From Bog-159 sp963709155 (GTDB taxonomy: Bacteria; Acidobacteriota; Terriglobia; Bryobacterales; Bryobacteraceae), in contig CAVPVD010000003.1 in assembly GCA_963709155.1 (NCBI GenBank), positions 62,001 to 126,000 on the forward strand: a stretch of DNA of 64,000 nucleotides, given 5' to 3'. The notes beneath the pieces were generated by a model, which saw only the letters and a list, made by a program, of their open reading frames with translations, searched no databases and was not told the origin of the DNA. How positions within the stretch are numbered: the first letter of the stretch is position 1; each line of letters begins with the position of its first letter. The position numbers were made by a program, and so were the translations under genes. Below, piece after piece: positions 24,401 through 32,884 of this stretch.

Positions 24401-26538
24401 GCCAGCGCTTCGAGGCCCCCCGGGACCCACACGCCTTGGGAGGCATCGCCGGTCTTGGCGGCGGCGGGACCGGCGGATGTCTTGCGGCCGGCGGCCGCCA
24501 GCCGCGCAGTGCATTTTTGTTCGCTTTCGGCGTCGTTGTCGCGTAGCGCCGTTTCCTGGCAGCGCCCCACGGCCCATAGATAATCCGGCGCGGCAGCGGA
24601 TTGTTTTTCGAGCACTTCCGCCAGGCGCAGATATGCGCGCGCCGCATCCCTTCCGGAGATGTCTTCCAGTTCTGCCCAGCGCCGCAGCAGCGCGGGGTCG
24701 TCGAGCGATGCCGCCGCCTTGCGCAACACATGGCGGGCCGCATAAACCGTGCCCTGCCGTTCCAGGATATCGGCTTTCACCACGTATAACCGCGCGGATT
24801 TGGGCGCCGCTTCCAAACCGGCGTCCGCGGCGTGCAAGGCTTCCGCCAGCGCGCCCTTATCCGCCAGCAGGCGGGTGACGCGGAAATGCGCTTCTTCCAG
24901 ACTGGCATCCAACGCGATCACTTTTTGCCATAAGGCCAGGGCATCTTCGGGCTTGCCGAGCTCGTCCAGAAATTCGGCGTAGGTTGTGGCTACTTTCGGA
25001 TCGTTCGGCAAAGCGGCAGTCGCCAAGGTGACGTGCCGCAGCGCCTGGCCGTTTTCCTTGTGGTCGAGGTAAAGCCGCACCAGCGCCGCACGTCGATCCA
25101 ACTGGCTATCCAGTTCCAGACCGCGTTCCAGCGACGCAGCCTGCATCTTCCAATCGTGGAGCCGTCCGGCCGCGTCCGCGTGCAGGAACCAAAGCGGCGC
25201 CTGCTTCGCGTCTTTCTTCAGGCTCTCGTCGAGGAAAGGCATCGCGCCGGCATCGTCCGAGCGGCTGAGATGGATGCGGGCCAGTTCTTCGGCAACGCGC
25301 GCGCCGTCCGCGCCGGCCTCGTGGGCACGGATCAGGACCGCTTCCGCCTCCGGCAGTTGTTTGGCCACGAAATGCGCGTGTCCCAATTCGGCCAGCAGAG
25401 CGCCGTCCTTTGGGCTGGTTTCCGCGAGGATCGCCAGGAATTGCGCGGCGGTCGCGTAATCGTTAAAGCGCGCGTAAAAATCGGCGGCCAGGCGCAGAGC
25501 ATCCGGGTCCGACGGATTCACGCGCATGGCTTGCAGCAGTTCCGATCGAACCTGATGCGCCTGTTCCTGGGTTGGTTTGGCCTCGCCCGCGAGCCGCCGC
25601 GCCGTCTCGATGCTCTGGCGCATGGCTGCGTAAGCGTCCAGATCCGGCAGTTCCGCGCCGGTCCGCACCACGGCGGCGGGGACCTCGACGGGCGCGCCGC
25701 CGGCTCCCATGGTCAAGCGGGCGCGATAGAGCAGAAAGCCGCGCACTGGGGTGGGTGGCTGCCAGGCGATCTCCCGCCAGACTGTCCCGTCAGGCGCGGG
25801 CGTGCTGAGATCCTGCAGCCCGTTCGCCAACGATGCGCCGCCGGTGGCGCGGCAGACATCGCCAAACCATCCGGGATTTGGCCCATCCGGGTTCCAATAG
25901 CTGATGCGCACTTTTTGCGCCTGGAAGCGGGAAGCCACATAGGTGGTGGCATACTCGCGCAAGGCCGGGTCCACATCCGGGGCCGCGCCGACCATCACCA
26001 GCGAGCTCCATTGGGATCCGAACTGGGCCGCGGCTTGCGTCAGCCAGTTGTAAAACTTCGCGGCGGGGTAAGGCCCTTCGGGCGGCGGTCCGGAGAACGC
26101 ACGGCGCAAAGCCGCCTGTAACTGCGCGCGGGTGCGGAAGGCATCTTCCTGGAAGAACTCCTGGCCTTGGAGGACGGCCAGCCGCATATCCTTCATATCC
26201 CCATGTTGAAAGAAGGATTGGATATCGGTGCGCACGCCGTCTTTGCGGTCGGGCGCGATCGCGTCCGGCAGTACTAGAACCAGAGTCTGTCCGGAGAGTT
26301 CAATAGGCGTGACGGTTGCGGCAACGGCGCCGGCGTAAGTGGAGACGGATAGGGTTTGTTGTAAGTCGGCGGAGGTACCCTGCAAAAGGACGGGTTGCGC
26401 GGCCGCGCGGGGGCACAGGGCAGCCGCGACCAGCGCAATGCCGGCGAGCTGACTCCCGATCGAACGTCCAGTTGGCAATACGGTATCCCCCGAGAGAGTT
26501 TGTTGCACTATTATGCCGCAGAGAGGGCCAATCCACAA
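21448..26538 (-). CDS. Very large secreted TPR-repeat protein
   Basis: 1696 residues. After an uncertain start (ATG 26538; a TTG at 26478 sits closer to the signal peptide) comes a hydrophobic segment 'IGSQLAGIALVAAALCPRAAAQ'. Residues ~60-300 look like a VWA-type beta/alpha domain ('GQTLVLVLPDAIAPDRK', 'SSLVMVGAAPDVDPAL'). Residues ~320-700 are tandem TPR-type helices ('NPSDPDALRLAADFYARFND', 'PKDGALLAELGHAHFVAKQL'). The last ~1000 residues are helical without a recognised domain. It probably works as a periplasmic scaffold with the VWA protein translated right after it. Such length (5.1 kb) with a purely structural look is unusual. Confidence 0.78.
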   Translation of the reverse strand: MWIGPLCGIIVQQTLSGDTVLPTGRSIGSQLAGIALVAAALCPRAAAQPVLLQGTSADLQQTLSVSTYAGAVAATVTPIELSGQTLVLVLPDAIAPDRKDGVRTDIQSFFQHGDMKDMRLAVLQGQEFFQEDAFRTRAQLQAALRRAFSGPPPEGPYPAAKFYNWLTQAAAQFGSQWSSLVMVGAAPDVDPALREYATTYVASRFQAQKVRISYWNPDGPNPGWFGDVCRATGGASLANGLQDLSTPAPDGTVWREIAWQPPTPVRGFLLYRARLTMGAGGAPVEVPAAVVRTGAELPDLDAYAAMRQSIETARRLAGEAKPTQEQAHQVRSELLQAMRVNPSDPDALRLAADFYARFNDYATAAQFLAILAETSPKDGALLAELGHAHFVAKQLPEAEAVLIRAHEAGADGARVAEELARIHLSRSDDAGAMPFLDESLKKDAKQAPLWFLHADAAGRLHDWKMQAASLERGLELDSQLDRRAALVRLYLDHKENGQALRHVTLATAALPNDPKVATTYAEFLDELGKPEDALALWQKVIALDASLEEAHFRVTRLLADKGALAEALHAADAGLEAAPKSARLYVVKADILERQGTVYAARHVLRKAAASLDDPALLRRWAELEDISGRDAARAYLRLAEVLEKQSAAAPDYLWAVGRCQETALRDNDAESEQKCTARLAAAGRKTSAGPAAAKTGDASQGVWVPGGLEALAFIAHSKAKISPERFFVEYAKAVRLNKQRNDKLANAYFEAIRAHFELVSELEGLGQRDHNTVKLTVTLRDKKAQKQTEKILNLLGWKLKVNKNEVTLDAGEKVAQAKRQETTSALAIDEAGMQEALQSHQDFNFEIRDDWAPVLFGVDTWKKAFYPKDEPAGGFAGALARDTRVAKLYTGLSAMDKDAAEAFLAGTDLKTLADKYADVLSLFSSALALHQTHAAVPGGLAAEPIWEKMVGVSPARPGLFFRALIEKDDGKLLSFYATLAQLDLAHQRFFTRSGARTSKFYELYRQAPEVARGAGKESLQTSFFDVLREVPLDADGSVEFPGSPEVWLVAKGQVNSVARSAKMMKKVAKAAAPDEEDEILLRLARTRYKATQSELDNFLAVVRIESHRSEPLDESSALLLAGQYPRSRSVYPYFASLSALSHEDFESFFNMAEKLESLPVLEMNSVWGEFHALVRLLCLDQESGLLSGKQAAELFRQLCDSFGRGGGQADFAGASLDVMRRMLRESAAGNAPPDDAMRTMLFGHSAQETFEVDGATFGTDWSAGRDKDYRHVYELQHVPPLAALYGIYDASNKLIEGKGDSAEALRSLETNSAALPVVDVPKTLKVKGKRRDNLVAYQPKKVAELIARLQKSAAKRKSDRKETEHLCRELLAEINPQVKLALTGIVYAYYFRPDDLLISEDPLFLRKHEFVDLEPVGHPDLFGHAPELEVSSEEAGSYLTGGFAGFSTAVGRVAGKGAPTGNAEMVVASQIGSLRSTGWRTITDKDMLLFGLKIRLAREWIERASTNPEMFASLSESTLGTLSLSRRADLMSGLRARDWKPVWQAVTLSDLYFLAETYLAGYKLDAWDSPVTRALRQWTPASADAGEALERLGSSHPQLDGCDHSHLLRLAPYEEYERVMVPMMMAERVSELKLYLIDSAGQAGIPAAALATLAEPLALELLRKLQMADPKDWRPVPLAFSSLDEQKLVSILKTL

Positions 26539-26606
26539 GGATGGGCGGGTGATCTCAGTAATATAAGCGGAGTTCTACTCTAAATGGGGACACGCGGGTG
26601 GAGGAT

Positions 26607-27132
26607 CTACTTCTTCTTGTCCACTTCGACGCCGGGGATGCCGAAGTGGCCACCGAGGTCGCTCAAGCTTTCCAGGTCGATGGCGCCGACGATATTGACC
26701 AAAGTCAATTGCTTCGGTTCGGTGGCGATAATGGCCACGCCGCCGATGCCCTTGCTATCGTTCTTGATATAAACCTCCACCGTCTCGCCGTCTTCATTGC
26801 TGTGGGTGCCGACAATGCGCTGCCAGTCGGAAGAGTGCAGCGGCGCGCGAAAGGAGTTGAACGTCCGCCGCGGAATACTCTCCGGGCTTCTTAAACTCGA
26901 AGCTCTTCACGTAGATGCCTTTCAATCCCACGATGAGCTTCTTCACTTTGGCTTCGTCTTTGTCGTCATCGGACAAGAACTTAGCGGCAAATCGCAATAG
27001 GGCGCCATCGAGCGAGACGTCCACGGTATCGCTGGCGCGCGCGGCCAGTTTCTCGGAATCCCACTTCAACTGCTGGGCCGGGAGGGCGCCCGCGAGCAGC
27101 AATGCGGCGATCGACAATGCCGCGGCTCTCAT
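26607..27132 (-). pseudogene. DUF4252 protein gene split by a frameshift
   Basis: The first frame (27132 to ~26863) encodes a signal peptide ('ALSIAALLLAGALPAQQ') and 'LSDDDKDEAKVKKLIVGLKGIYVKSFEFKKPGEYSAAD', and then runs into nonsense to a stop at 26794. The +1 frame from ~26862 continues the family exactly: 'NSFRAPLHSSDWQRIVG...', 'AIIATEPKQLTLVNIVGAID', 'LGGHFGIPGVEVDKKK' and TAG at 26607-26609. One extra base or two missing bases at about 26862 explain it. DUF4252 proteins are small secreted proteins often encoded beside ECF sigma factors, as here. The upstream gene overlaps its start by ATGA. Assembly error is as likely as true decay. Confidence 0.85.
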
Positions 27133-27428
27133 GAATTACTCCGATGCGTGAGCATCTGCACTTTCCTCTGCGCTTTGTTGAGTTTTCTGCCGGCAATCCG
27201 CATGGCTAACATCACCTGGGACTTGGCCCGCTCGCCCTGATAATGGCGGTATTCGAGGCTGCCCGCGGCCAGCAGCAACGCGGCGGCGATGGGAGCTGCC
27301 CAGCGGACCCAGGGCCGGGTGGCGCGGCGTACGGGCGCGGCGGCAACGCGCGCCAGCACACGCGCGGTGAAATCCGGCGAGGGCTCCCTCCGCCGCAATG
27401 CCGACCTGAGTTCATCTTCCAGATTCAT
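27129..27428 (-). CDS. Small single-pass membrane protein next to ECF sigma factor (anti-sigma-like)
   Basis: 99 residues: an acidic/basic cytoplasmic N-terminus ('MNLEDELRSALRRREPSPDFTARVLARV'), one membrane helix (~residues 41-58, 'WAAPIAAALLLAAGSLEY') and a basic tail. Its start overlaps the sigma factor stop and its stop overlaps the DUF4252 start (both ATGA), so it lies in a tight operon. The placement and topology match proteins that tether and inhibit ECF sigma factors, but no ZAS zinc motif (HxxxCxxC) is present, so the anti-sigma role is inferred from context only. Confidence 0.75.
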   Translation of the reverse strand: MNLEDELRSALRRREPSPDFTARVLARVAAAPVRRATRPWVRWAAPIAAALLLAAGSLEYRHYQGERAKSQVMLAMRIAGRKLNKAQRKVQMLTHRSNS

Positions 27429-27964
27429 ATTCCGATCTCCCCAAGGCTGCGGGACAACTTCTCGCGCAATAGCGCCAGCGCCCGCTGCAATTGACTCTTC
27501 ACCGTGCCTACCGGGATGCCCAGGACCCTGGCGATCTCCGTCGGGTCCAGATCCTCCTGGTAGCGCATGACCACGATGGCGCGCGCCTTTTCGGGCAGCG
27601 CCGCCACCAATTTCCTCAGCGCCGTCCCCAGCAGCGGATCTCCGGTAGCGGTTACCGCTACGGGTTCGGGCGCGTTTTCCAGACTCACCATGGGCCTGCG
27701 CTGGCGGCGGCGCGCTTCATCGAGCGCCCGATTGCTGGTCACCCGGCGCAGCCAGAATAACACGTGCTCGGGCGATTCCATCTCCGCCAGGTGCTGGTGC
27801 AGCGATAGAAACACGTCCTGCGCCAGTTCCTCGGCCACCGCCCGGTCCCGCAGCAAGTGCCAGGCGATACTGAACACCATGGCTTGATGCTGCCGGACCA
27901 GGCCCGAGAATTCCATTCCGGACGCCGCCGCAGGAGCCCTCCGGGGCATTTGCAATGCAGTCAC
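27425..27964 (-). CDS. ECF-type RNA polymerase sigma factor
   Basis: 179 residues from GTG 27964, or 174 from ATG 27949; the GTG overlaps the preceding stop (GTGA). Region 2 is 'FSGLVRQHQAMVFSIAWHLLRDRAVAEELAQDVFLSLHQHL' in content (about residues 20-60), with the -10 contact 'FWLRRVTSNRALDEAR'. Region 4 is 'LPEKARAIVVMRYQEDLDPTEIARVLGIPVGTVKSQLQRAL', a helix-turn-helix that reads the -35 element. Quotes here are split by the usual linker. The operon order LolA-like, sigma, membrane protein, DUF4252 suggests envelope-linked control. Confidence 0.92.
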   Translation of the reverse strand: MTALQMPRRAPAAASGMEFSGLVRQHQAMVFSIAWHLLRDRAVAEELAQDVFLSLHQHLAEMESPEHVLFWLRRVTSNRALDEARRRQRRPMVSLENAPEPVAVTATGDPLLGTALRKLVAALPEKARAIVVMRYQEDLDPTEIARVLGIPVGTVKSQLQRALALLREKLSRSLGEIGI

Positions 27965-28788
27965 TTCCCACTCATATCGTACGCGATCCTGCTCGATACT
28001 TTCGCGCGCGTGAATCCGCTGTTCACCATGGAAATCGACATATTCCGCGCATAGAAAAACACCGCGCGGACGTGGAACTCGCCGCCGTAGCTGACCGGGA
28101 ACCACACCCCCGTGTCGAATTTCTCGTACGTCACGGTGAAGCCGAGGCCCTTGATATCGGTGCCCAGCAGTATCTTGACCGCCATGGGGATGCCGGTGAA
28201 CCTGGTGTTGACAACCACGGGCTGGCATTCCGCGGCGTCGATCAGCGCGTCGCCTTTCCAGTCGGCATCGTCCGTGTGTGGTTTGGGAAGGAAACTGACG
28301 CGATAGACCTGCCTGCCGCGATAAACTTCCTTGCCTTCCAGCTTGAAAATGTATTTCTCCTGCTCCTTGGCGGTGAGAGGGAACAGGTCGTGGGCGATGC
28401 CGTCTTTGGATTCCTTGTCGGCGGTCATCTCGTTGACCATGTCCCTCATCAGATCGGCATCGATATCCAGATTTCGATGTTCCTTGCCCTCCTCGTCGAA
28501 GGCCACGAGTTTGCTGTGGAGCGCGTACTTACCCTCGAAATGGGTCACCTTCTTTTCAACGCCGTTGGGAGTGGGGGTGACCAGGTACTCCACATTCTCC
28601 TCGCGCGTGAGGTTGCCGTTGGTGCGATGGAAGCGCGCCAAGACTTTCTGGTTGTAAATGTAAGCCCGCCGCATGTCCTGGGCGCGTGCCTGGTTTTCAG
28701 CCACGCGGGCCATGATCTGCTCGACCGTGGGATCCTGGGCCAGGGCAGGCAGGACCGCAAGCGATAGAAGGATGGGCAGAAGACGCAT
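27961..28788 (-). CDS. Secreted LolA-like (outer-membrane lipoprotein-sorting type) protein
   Basis: 275 residues from ATG 28788 (an in-frame ATG five codons earlier is also possible). Signal peptide 'MRLLPILLSLAVLPALAQ', then 'DPTVEQIMARVAENQARAQDM', the start typical of LolA/LolB-fold or MucB-like proteins. Beta-rich body ('LEGKEVYRGRQVYRVSFLPK', 'IKGLGFTVTYEKFDTGVWFP'), ending with strands. Likely periplasmic and lipid or lipoprotein binding by fold, with no specific substrate evident. First gene of the sigma-factor operon, so it may feed a signal to it. Confidence 0.72.
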   Translation of the reverse strand: MRLLPILLSLAVLPALAQDPTVEQIMARVAENQARAQDMRRAYIYNQKVLARFHRTNGNLTREENVEYLVTPTPNGVEKKVTHFEGKYALHSKLVAFDEEGKEHRNLDIDADLMRDMVNEMTADKESKDGIAHDLFPLTAKEQEKYIFKLEGKEVYRGRQVYRVSFLPKPHTDDADWKGDALIDAAECQPVVVNTRFTGIPMAVKILLGTDIKGLGFTVTYEKFDTGVWFPVSYGGEFHVRAVFFYARNMSISMVNSGFTRAKVSSRIAYDMSGK

Positions 28789-28909
28789 AAAATGTCCGCT
28801 CACATAGTATTACGCGCGCGGGGGGCGGGAGAACGCAAAGATTTGGCCGGGCGGCATGGCGGGGGAGCCGGCAGCATGGTGCGGCGTGCAAGCCGCTATC
28901 ATAAGAGCC

Positions 28910-30049
28910 GTGGATTCTATTCTGTTCGAAGCCCGCTCCCGGCAGAAACAGATCGTGGCGCTGATCCGGGAAATGGTGGAATGTGAATCGCCCAGCGACG
29001 ATCCGGCGGCGGTGAACCGCTTTGTGGACCTCTTGGGCGATGTGGCGCCCTCGTTCGCCCGGGTGAAGACCTTTCCCGGGGGACGCTTCGGACGGCACGC
29101 CGTGTGCGAGTTCGACCTGTTCGGGAAAAAGAAGCAGGGACAGATCCTGGCGCTCGGCCACGCCGATACGGTCTGGCCGACCGGTACGCTGGCGGCTATG
29201 CCATTCCGGCAAAAGGACGGCCGTCTGTGGGGACCCGGCGTGCTCGACATGAAAGCCGGCATCGCTTTCTTCATTTACGCCATGCGAATCCTGCGCGACC
29301 TGGAAGTGCCGGTGGCGCACAAGGTGGCGATGCAGATCAATTCCGACGAGGAGGTCGGCAGCGAATCGTCGCGCGCGCTGACGGAGAAGAACGCGAAGCG
29401 CAGCATCGCCGTGCTGGTGCTGGAACCGGCGGACGGATTGGACGGGAAGTTGAAGACCGCGCGCAAAGGGATTGGCGGCTACACCGTGACGGTGCGCGGC
29501 AAGGCTACGCACTCCGGCCTGGACTTCGCCGCCGGCGCCAGCGCGGTTTTGGAGCTCGCGCGGCAGATCGGAAAGATCGCGGAGTTTACCGATCTACCAC
29601 GCGGGATCACGGTGAACCCGGGCGTGATTTCGGGGGGTACGCGCGTGAACGTGGTAGCGGCCGAGGCCATGGCGGAGGTGGACATGCGGATTCCGCGCTT
29701 GAAGGACGCGGCGGCGCTGGATCGAAAGTTCCGCGGGCTGCGCCCGGTCGACAAACGCTGCACGATCGAGGTTGCCGGTGGGATGAACCGTCCGCCGCTG
29801 GAGCGCTCGCCCGCGGTGGTGCGGCTTTTCCGGAAGGCGCAGGCGCTGGCACAAGAGATGGGGCCGGCGCTGGCCGAATCCTCGGTGGGCGGCGGATCGG
29901 ATGGCAACTTCACCGCGGCGCTCGGCGTACCTACGCTGGATGGCCTCGGCGCCGTGGGGGAAGGCGCGCACGCGCTGAACGAGAGCATCCTGCTGGATCG
30001 CATCGCCGACCGGACGGCCCTGCTGGCCAAACTGGTTGCGGCGCTATGA
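28910..30049 (+). CDS. M20-family metallopeptidase (carboxypeptidase G2-like)
   Basis: 379 residues from GTG 28910, just before 'DSILFEARSRQKQIVALI'; earlier ATGs add residues that do not fit. Zinc ligands follow the M20 pattern: His84 and Asp86 in 'ALGHADTVWPTGT', Asp113 in 'GPGVLDMKAG', Glu147/148 in 'NSDEEVGSESS', Glu172 in 'VLEPAD' and a late His in 'GEGAHALNES'. The inserted dimerisation domain carries 'GKATHSGLDFAAGASAVLEL'. There is no signal peptide, so it is probably cytoplasmic. It hydrolyses C-terminal residues, often Glu, from peptides or folate-like amides. It overlaps the next gene by ATGA. Confidence 0.9.
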   Translation: MDSILFEARSRQKQIVALIREMVECESPSDDPAAVNRFVDLLGDVAPSFARVKTFPGGRFGRHAVCEFDLFGKKKQGQILALGHADTVWPTGTLAAMPFRQKDGRLWGPGVLDMKAGIAFFIYAMRILRDLEVPVAHKVAMQINSDEEVGSESSRALTEKNAKRSIAVLVLEPADGLDGKLKTARKGIGGYTVTVRGKATHSGLDFAAGASAVLELARQIGKIAEFTDLPRGITVNPGVISGGTRVNVVAAEAMAEVDMRIPRLKDAAALDRKFRGLRPVDKRCTIEVAGGMNRPPLERSPAVVRLFRKAQALAQEMGPALAESSVGGGSDGNFTAALGVPTLDGLGAVGEGAHALNESILLDRIADRTALLAKLVAAL

Positions 30050-31125
30050 GATTCCTTCTCCTGCCGGCCTTCCTGGCGGGCGCGGGCATGGCATGCGGCG
30101 CGGATATTGACGCCATCTTCGCGCCGCTGGCCGACGCCAAATCTCCAGGCGCCGCGGTGCTGGTTCGCGACCACGGGAAGACCGTGTTCGAGCGGGGCTA
30201 CGGCGCAGGCATCGACGCGGCGACCGGCTTCCGCATGGCCTCCGTCAGCAAGCAGTTCACCGCCATGGCGATCATGCTGCTGGTGCATGACGGCAAGCTA
30301 CGCTATGACGAACGCCTGACCGAAATCTTTCCAGATTTCCCGGCGTATGGGCGCGACATCACCATCCGCCATCTGTTGACGCACACCGCGGGGCTGCCGG
30401 ACTACGAAGACCTGATGAAACCCGAAAGATGGACTGCCGCGCACCAGATTCAGGATGCGGAAGTGCTCGCCCTGCTGAAGCAACAAACCGCGGGCAAGTT
30501 TCCCGCGGGTACAAGTTGGGCATACAGCAATTCGGGCTATGTGGTGCTGGGGCTGATTGCCGGTAAGGTCTCCGGCGAGCCATTCGGCGAGTTCTTGCGC
30601 ACGCGCATCTTTCAGCCGCTCGGCATGCGCCGCACGCTGGTTTATATCAAGGGGCGGAATACCGTTCCGCAGCGCGCCTATGGGCATACGAAGGAGGGTG
30701 AGCGATTCGTCGAGACGGATCAGAGTTCGACCTCGGCGACCGAGGGCGATGGCGGCATCTACTCAAACCTGCAGGATCTGGCTCAGTGGGACGGCGCGCT
30801 TGAAAACCACACGCTATTAAGCGAGGCCGAGATGCGCCCGGCGTTTACTCCGGTGAAACTGAACGATGGGTCCGCGCCGAAGTGGCCGGTGAGTCCCAAC
30901 GACGACAATCTGCACCCGGGCCAGCCGGTGGCCTACGGGTTCGGGTGGTTTCTCGATGCATTTGAGGGCCGCCGACGCATGTGGCATACCGGCAGCACGA
31001 TGGGATTTCGCACCGTGATCGAACGTTTCACGGCAGACCGGACGACCATTGTGGTGCTATGCAACCGGACGGATCTGAATCCCGAGAAACTTGCGCTCGA
31101 AACGTTCCGCGCGCTTAGGCAGTAA
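30046..31125 (+). CDS. Serine hydrolase of the beta-lactamase/PBP4* family
   Basis: 359 residues from ATG 30046. Signal peptide 'MRFLLLPAFLAGAGMACGAD' (a Cys at 17 could make it a lipoprotein, but the box is poor). Catalytic SxxK is S66-V-S-K69 ('RMASVSKQFTAMA'), the YxN motif is 'AYSNSGYVVLGL', and the third motif is the 'HTGSTMGFR' region. This family includes esterases, D-amino peptidases and beta-lactam-hydrolysing enzymes; specificity cannot be read from sequence. Translational coupling to the M20 peptidase suggests shared peptide turnover. It overlaps the convergent GH127 gene by 11 bases. Confidence 0.9.
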   Translation: MRFLLLPAFLAGAGMACGADIDAIFAPLADAKSPGAAVLVRDHGKTVFERGYGAGIDAATGFRMASVSKQFTAMAIMLLVHDGKLRYDERLTEIFPDFPAYGRDITIRHLLTHTAGLPDYEDLMKPERWTAAHQIQDAEVLALLKQQTAGKFPAGTSWAYSNSGYVVLGLIAGKVSGEPFGEFLRTRIFQPLGMRRTLVYIKGRNTVPQRAYGHTKEGERFVETDQSSTSATEGDGGIYSNLQDLAQWDGALENHTLLSEAEMRPAFTPVKLNDGSAPKWPVSPNDDNLHPGQPVAYGFGWFLDAFEGRRRMWHTGSTMGFRTVIERFTADRTTIVVLCNRTDLNPEKLALETFRALRQ

Positions 31126-32881
31126 CATTCCAATAAGTCTGATAGACTTCATCGCGGATTTCGCCGAACGGGCGTAACTGGATGTCTCCCACGTCGATGC
31201 GCGGGGCGGACAACTGGCGGCGGGAAAGGCTGGGCGGCGCGGGCGCCAGCGCGAACATCACCCGCGGTCCGCGCAGTAGCGCGACGCGATCGGGCGTTTG
31301 CGCGTCGACCGGCTCGGAGCGCATGGGCTGGTCGATCTCCAGTTCGATCTTGTCGCCCGTTTTCCATTGCCTGCGCAGCGGAAAAAAGCCCGGCGCCAGA
31401 TCGGCGCGCACGCGATGGCCGTTCACGGACACGTTGGTGGTTTTCCCAGCCCATGCGGGAATCCGCAGATAAACCGCAAAGTCATTCGAAGGTGGCGCGG
31501 TGAATGTGAGTGTGACCTCGTTGCCCGCCGGGTAGTCGGTTTGTTGCTGAATCGAACAACGGGTGGCGCCTTGCTTCCAGGTGACGCGCGAGGGCACATA
31601 GAGGTTGACATAGATGCCATCCTGCGCGCGGAGATAGGAACTGATGCCATAATCCGCCGCAAGCTGCGGAAACGTTCCCGAGCAGCAGGGCCACTTGTCA
31701 TCCTTATCCCACCGGTACTGCGCGTCCGGAATGATACGGTCGTAGCTTTTGCGCGCGGAAGCATGATAGTCGGAGTAATAGAACGTGGAGCCGTCTTCGA
31801 GGATGGGCATGATGCCCAGAGCCACGTTGTAGAGCACGCGCTCCATGCTGTCGCCGTAGCGCGACTCGCGGGTGAGCGAGAGCAGATAGCGCATCAACTT
31901 GAAATGCGCGTAGGCGCCGCAACCCGATTCGAAATGCCTGTGACTGGAGCGCAGCATTTCGCCCAATTCGCCCTTGCCCGGCTCGACGAATGCTTCGTTG
32001 GGGCCCCAGCCGCCGGTCGCGTAGCTTTGATCTTTCAGGATCATGTCCACCGCGTTGGTGACCGCGCGGAAGTATTTGGCGTCTCCCAGTTTCAGGTATG
32101 CTTGCATGCCGGAACCGAGCGCATTCACGTGGCTGTAGGCATGCAATCCCGGCAGCACGTTCTGGCCTTCGGCCAGGGGATCGAAGAAGCCTTTATCCAG
32201 CAGATAGCGCTTCGCTAAGTCGAAATACTTACGATCGCCCGTCCTGTCGAACGCAATAAAGAGGTTCTCGGCGAAGGTGTAGGTCTCGTCCCAAGTATAA
32301 GTTTCGTCTTTGTGCGGACGCTGGTGCATCTCTTCGGAAGTCAGGGCGCGGTCCGCCATGTGCGGCAGGGCTGCCTTTGTGGTGGCCGCCAAAACATCCA
32401 GCGCCGTTCCGTCGCCCGCGTAGGAGTGGGCGTCCAGCAAACCGCAGACCAGCTTGTCGTAAGTGTATCCGGGATAGCGCAGGTCCACGAAGAACTTGCC
32501 CGAGGGGTCCAGCGTTCCGGCATAGCCGCGGACTAAACCTTGCACTTTGGCGCGCGTGGCCGCGGACTGCGTAGCGCCCGCGAATCGCGCAAGTGCCGAC
32601 AGGTATTGTCCGAAGTGCGCGCCGGGACAGAAGTCGTCGTACCATCCGCCCATGTCCGCGCCCGGGGCGGGCATGGCCACACGCTGCCGGTAGATCTTCA
32701 ACATGCGGTCGGAATCCAGATGCAGGAAAAAGGCATGGTTGGTATCGAACTGGCGGCGCAGGGGACTGTCCAGAAGTTCCACCTGGGAGTAATCGAAGAC
32801 CGCCAGCGGCGCGGAACTACCCGCGGCCGCGAGGGCCGGGGATACGGCAGCAAGTTGCAGCCATTCTCTTCGAGTGAGCAC
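31115..32881 (-). CDS. GH127-family beta-L-arabinofuranosidase (DUF1680)
   Basis: 588 residues. A Tat/Sec-like N-terminus ('MLTRREWLQLAAVSPALAAA', twin Arg at 4-5) precedes the (alpha/alpha)6 domain. Typical family segments are 'GGWYDDFCPGAHFGQYLSA', 'GYTYDKLVCGLLDAHSYAG' and 'YNVALGIMPILEDGSTFYYS'. The Glu/Cys metal site of GH127 is represented by E318, C321 ('HFESGCGAY') and C399-C400 ('KWPCCSGTF'). GH127 enzymes release beta-L-arabinofuranose from arabino-oligosaccharides of plant glycoproteins. An IlvD/Edd sugar-acid dehydratase 9 kb away could act in arabinose oxidation. It is separated by 3 bases from the M1 peptidase gene and is likely co-transcribed. Confidence 0.88.
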   Translation of the reverse strand: MLTRREWLQLAAVSPALAAAGSSAPLAVFDYSQVELLDSPLRRQFDTNHAFFLHLDSDRMLKIYRQRVAMPAPGADMGGWYDDFCPGAHFGQYLSALARFAGATQSAATRAKVQGLVRGYAGTLDPSGKFFVDLRYPGYTYDKLVCGLLDAHSYAGDGTALDVLAATTKAALPHMADRALTSEEMHQRPHKDETYTWDETYTFAENLFIAFDRTGDRKYFDLAKRYLLDKGFFDPLAEGQNVLPGLHAYSHVNALGSGMQAYLKLGDAKYFRAVTNAVDMILKDQSYATGGWGPNEAFVEPGKGELGEMLRSSHRHFESGCGAYAHFKLMRYLLSLTRESRYGDSMERVLYNVALGIMPILEDGSTFYYSDYHASARKSYDRIIPDAQYRWDKDDKWPCCSGTFPQLAADYGISSYLRAQDGIYVNLYVPSRVTWKQGATRCSIQQQTDYPAGNEVTLTFTAPPSNDFAVYLRIPAWAGKTTNVSVNGHRVRADLAPGFFPLRRQWKTGDKIELEIDQPMRSEPVDAQTPDRVALLRGPRVMFALAPAPPSLSRRQLSAPRIDVGDIQLRPFGEIRDEVYQTYWNVTA

Positions 32882-32884
32882 TTC

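Noticed and set aside
26794..27132. Programmed ribosomal frameshift in the DUF4252 gene
   Set aside because: No slippery run, stop-codon context or pseudoknot-like structure is evident at the shift, so error or mutation is simpler.
29104..30045. 5' part of a 673-codon frame leading into the serine hydrolase
   Set aside because: It is the +1 frame of the M20 peptidase; the hydrolase has its own ATG and signal peptide at 30046 with an ATGA overlap.
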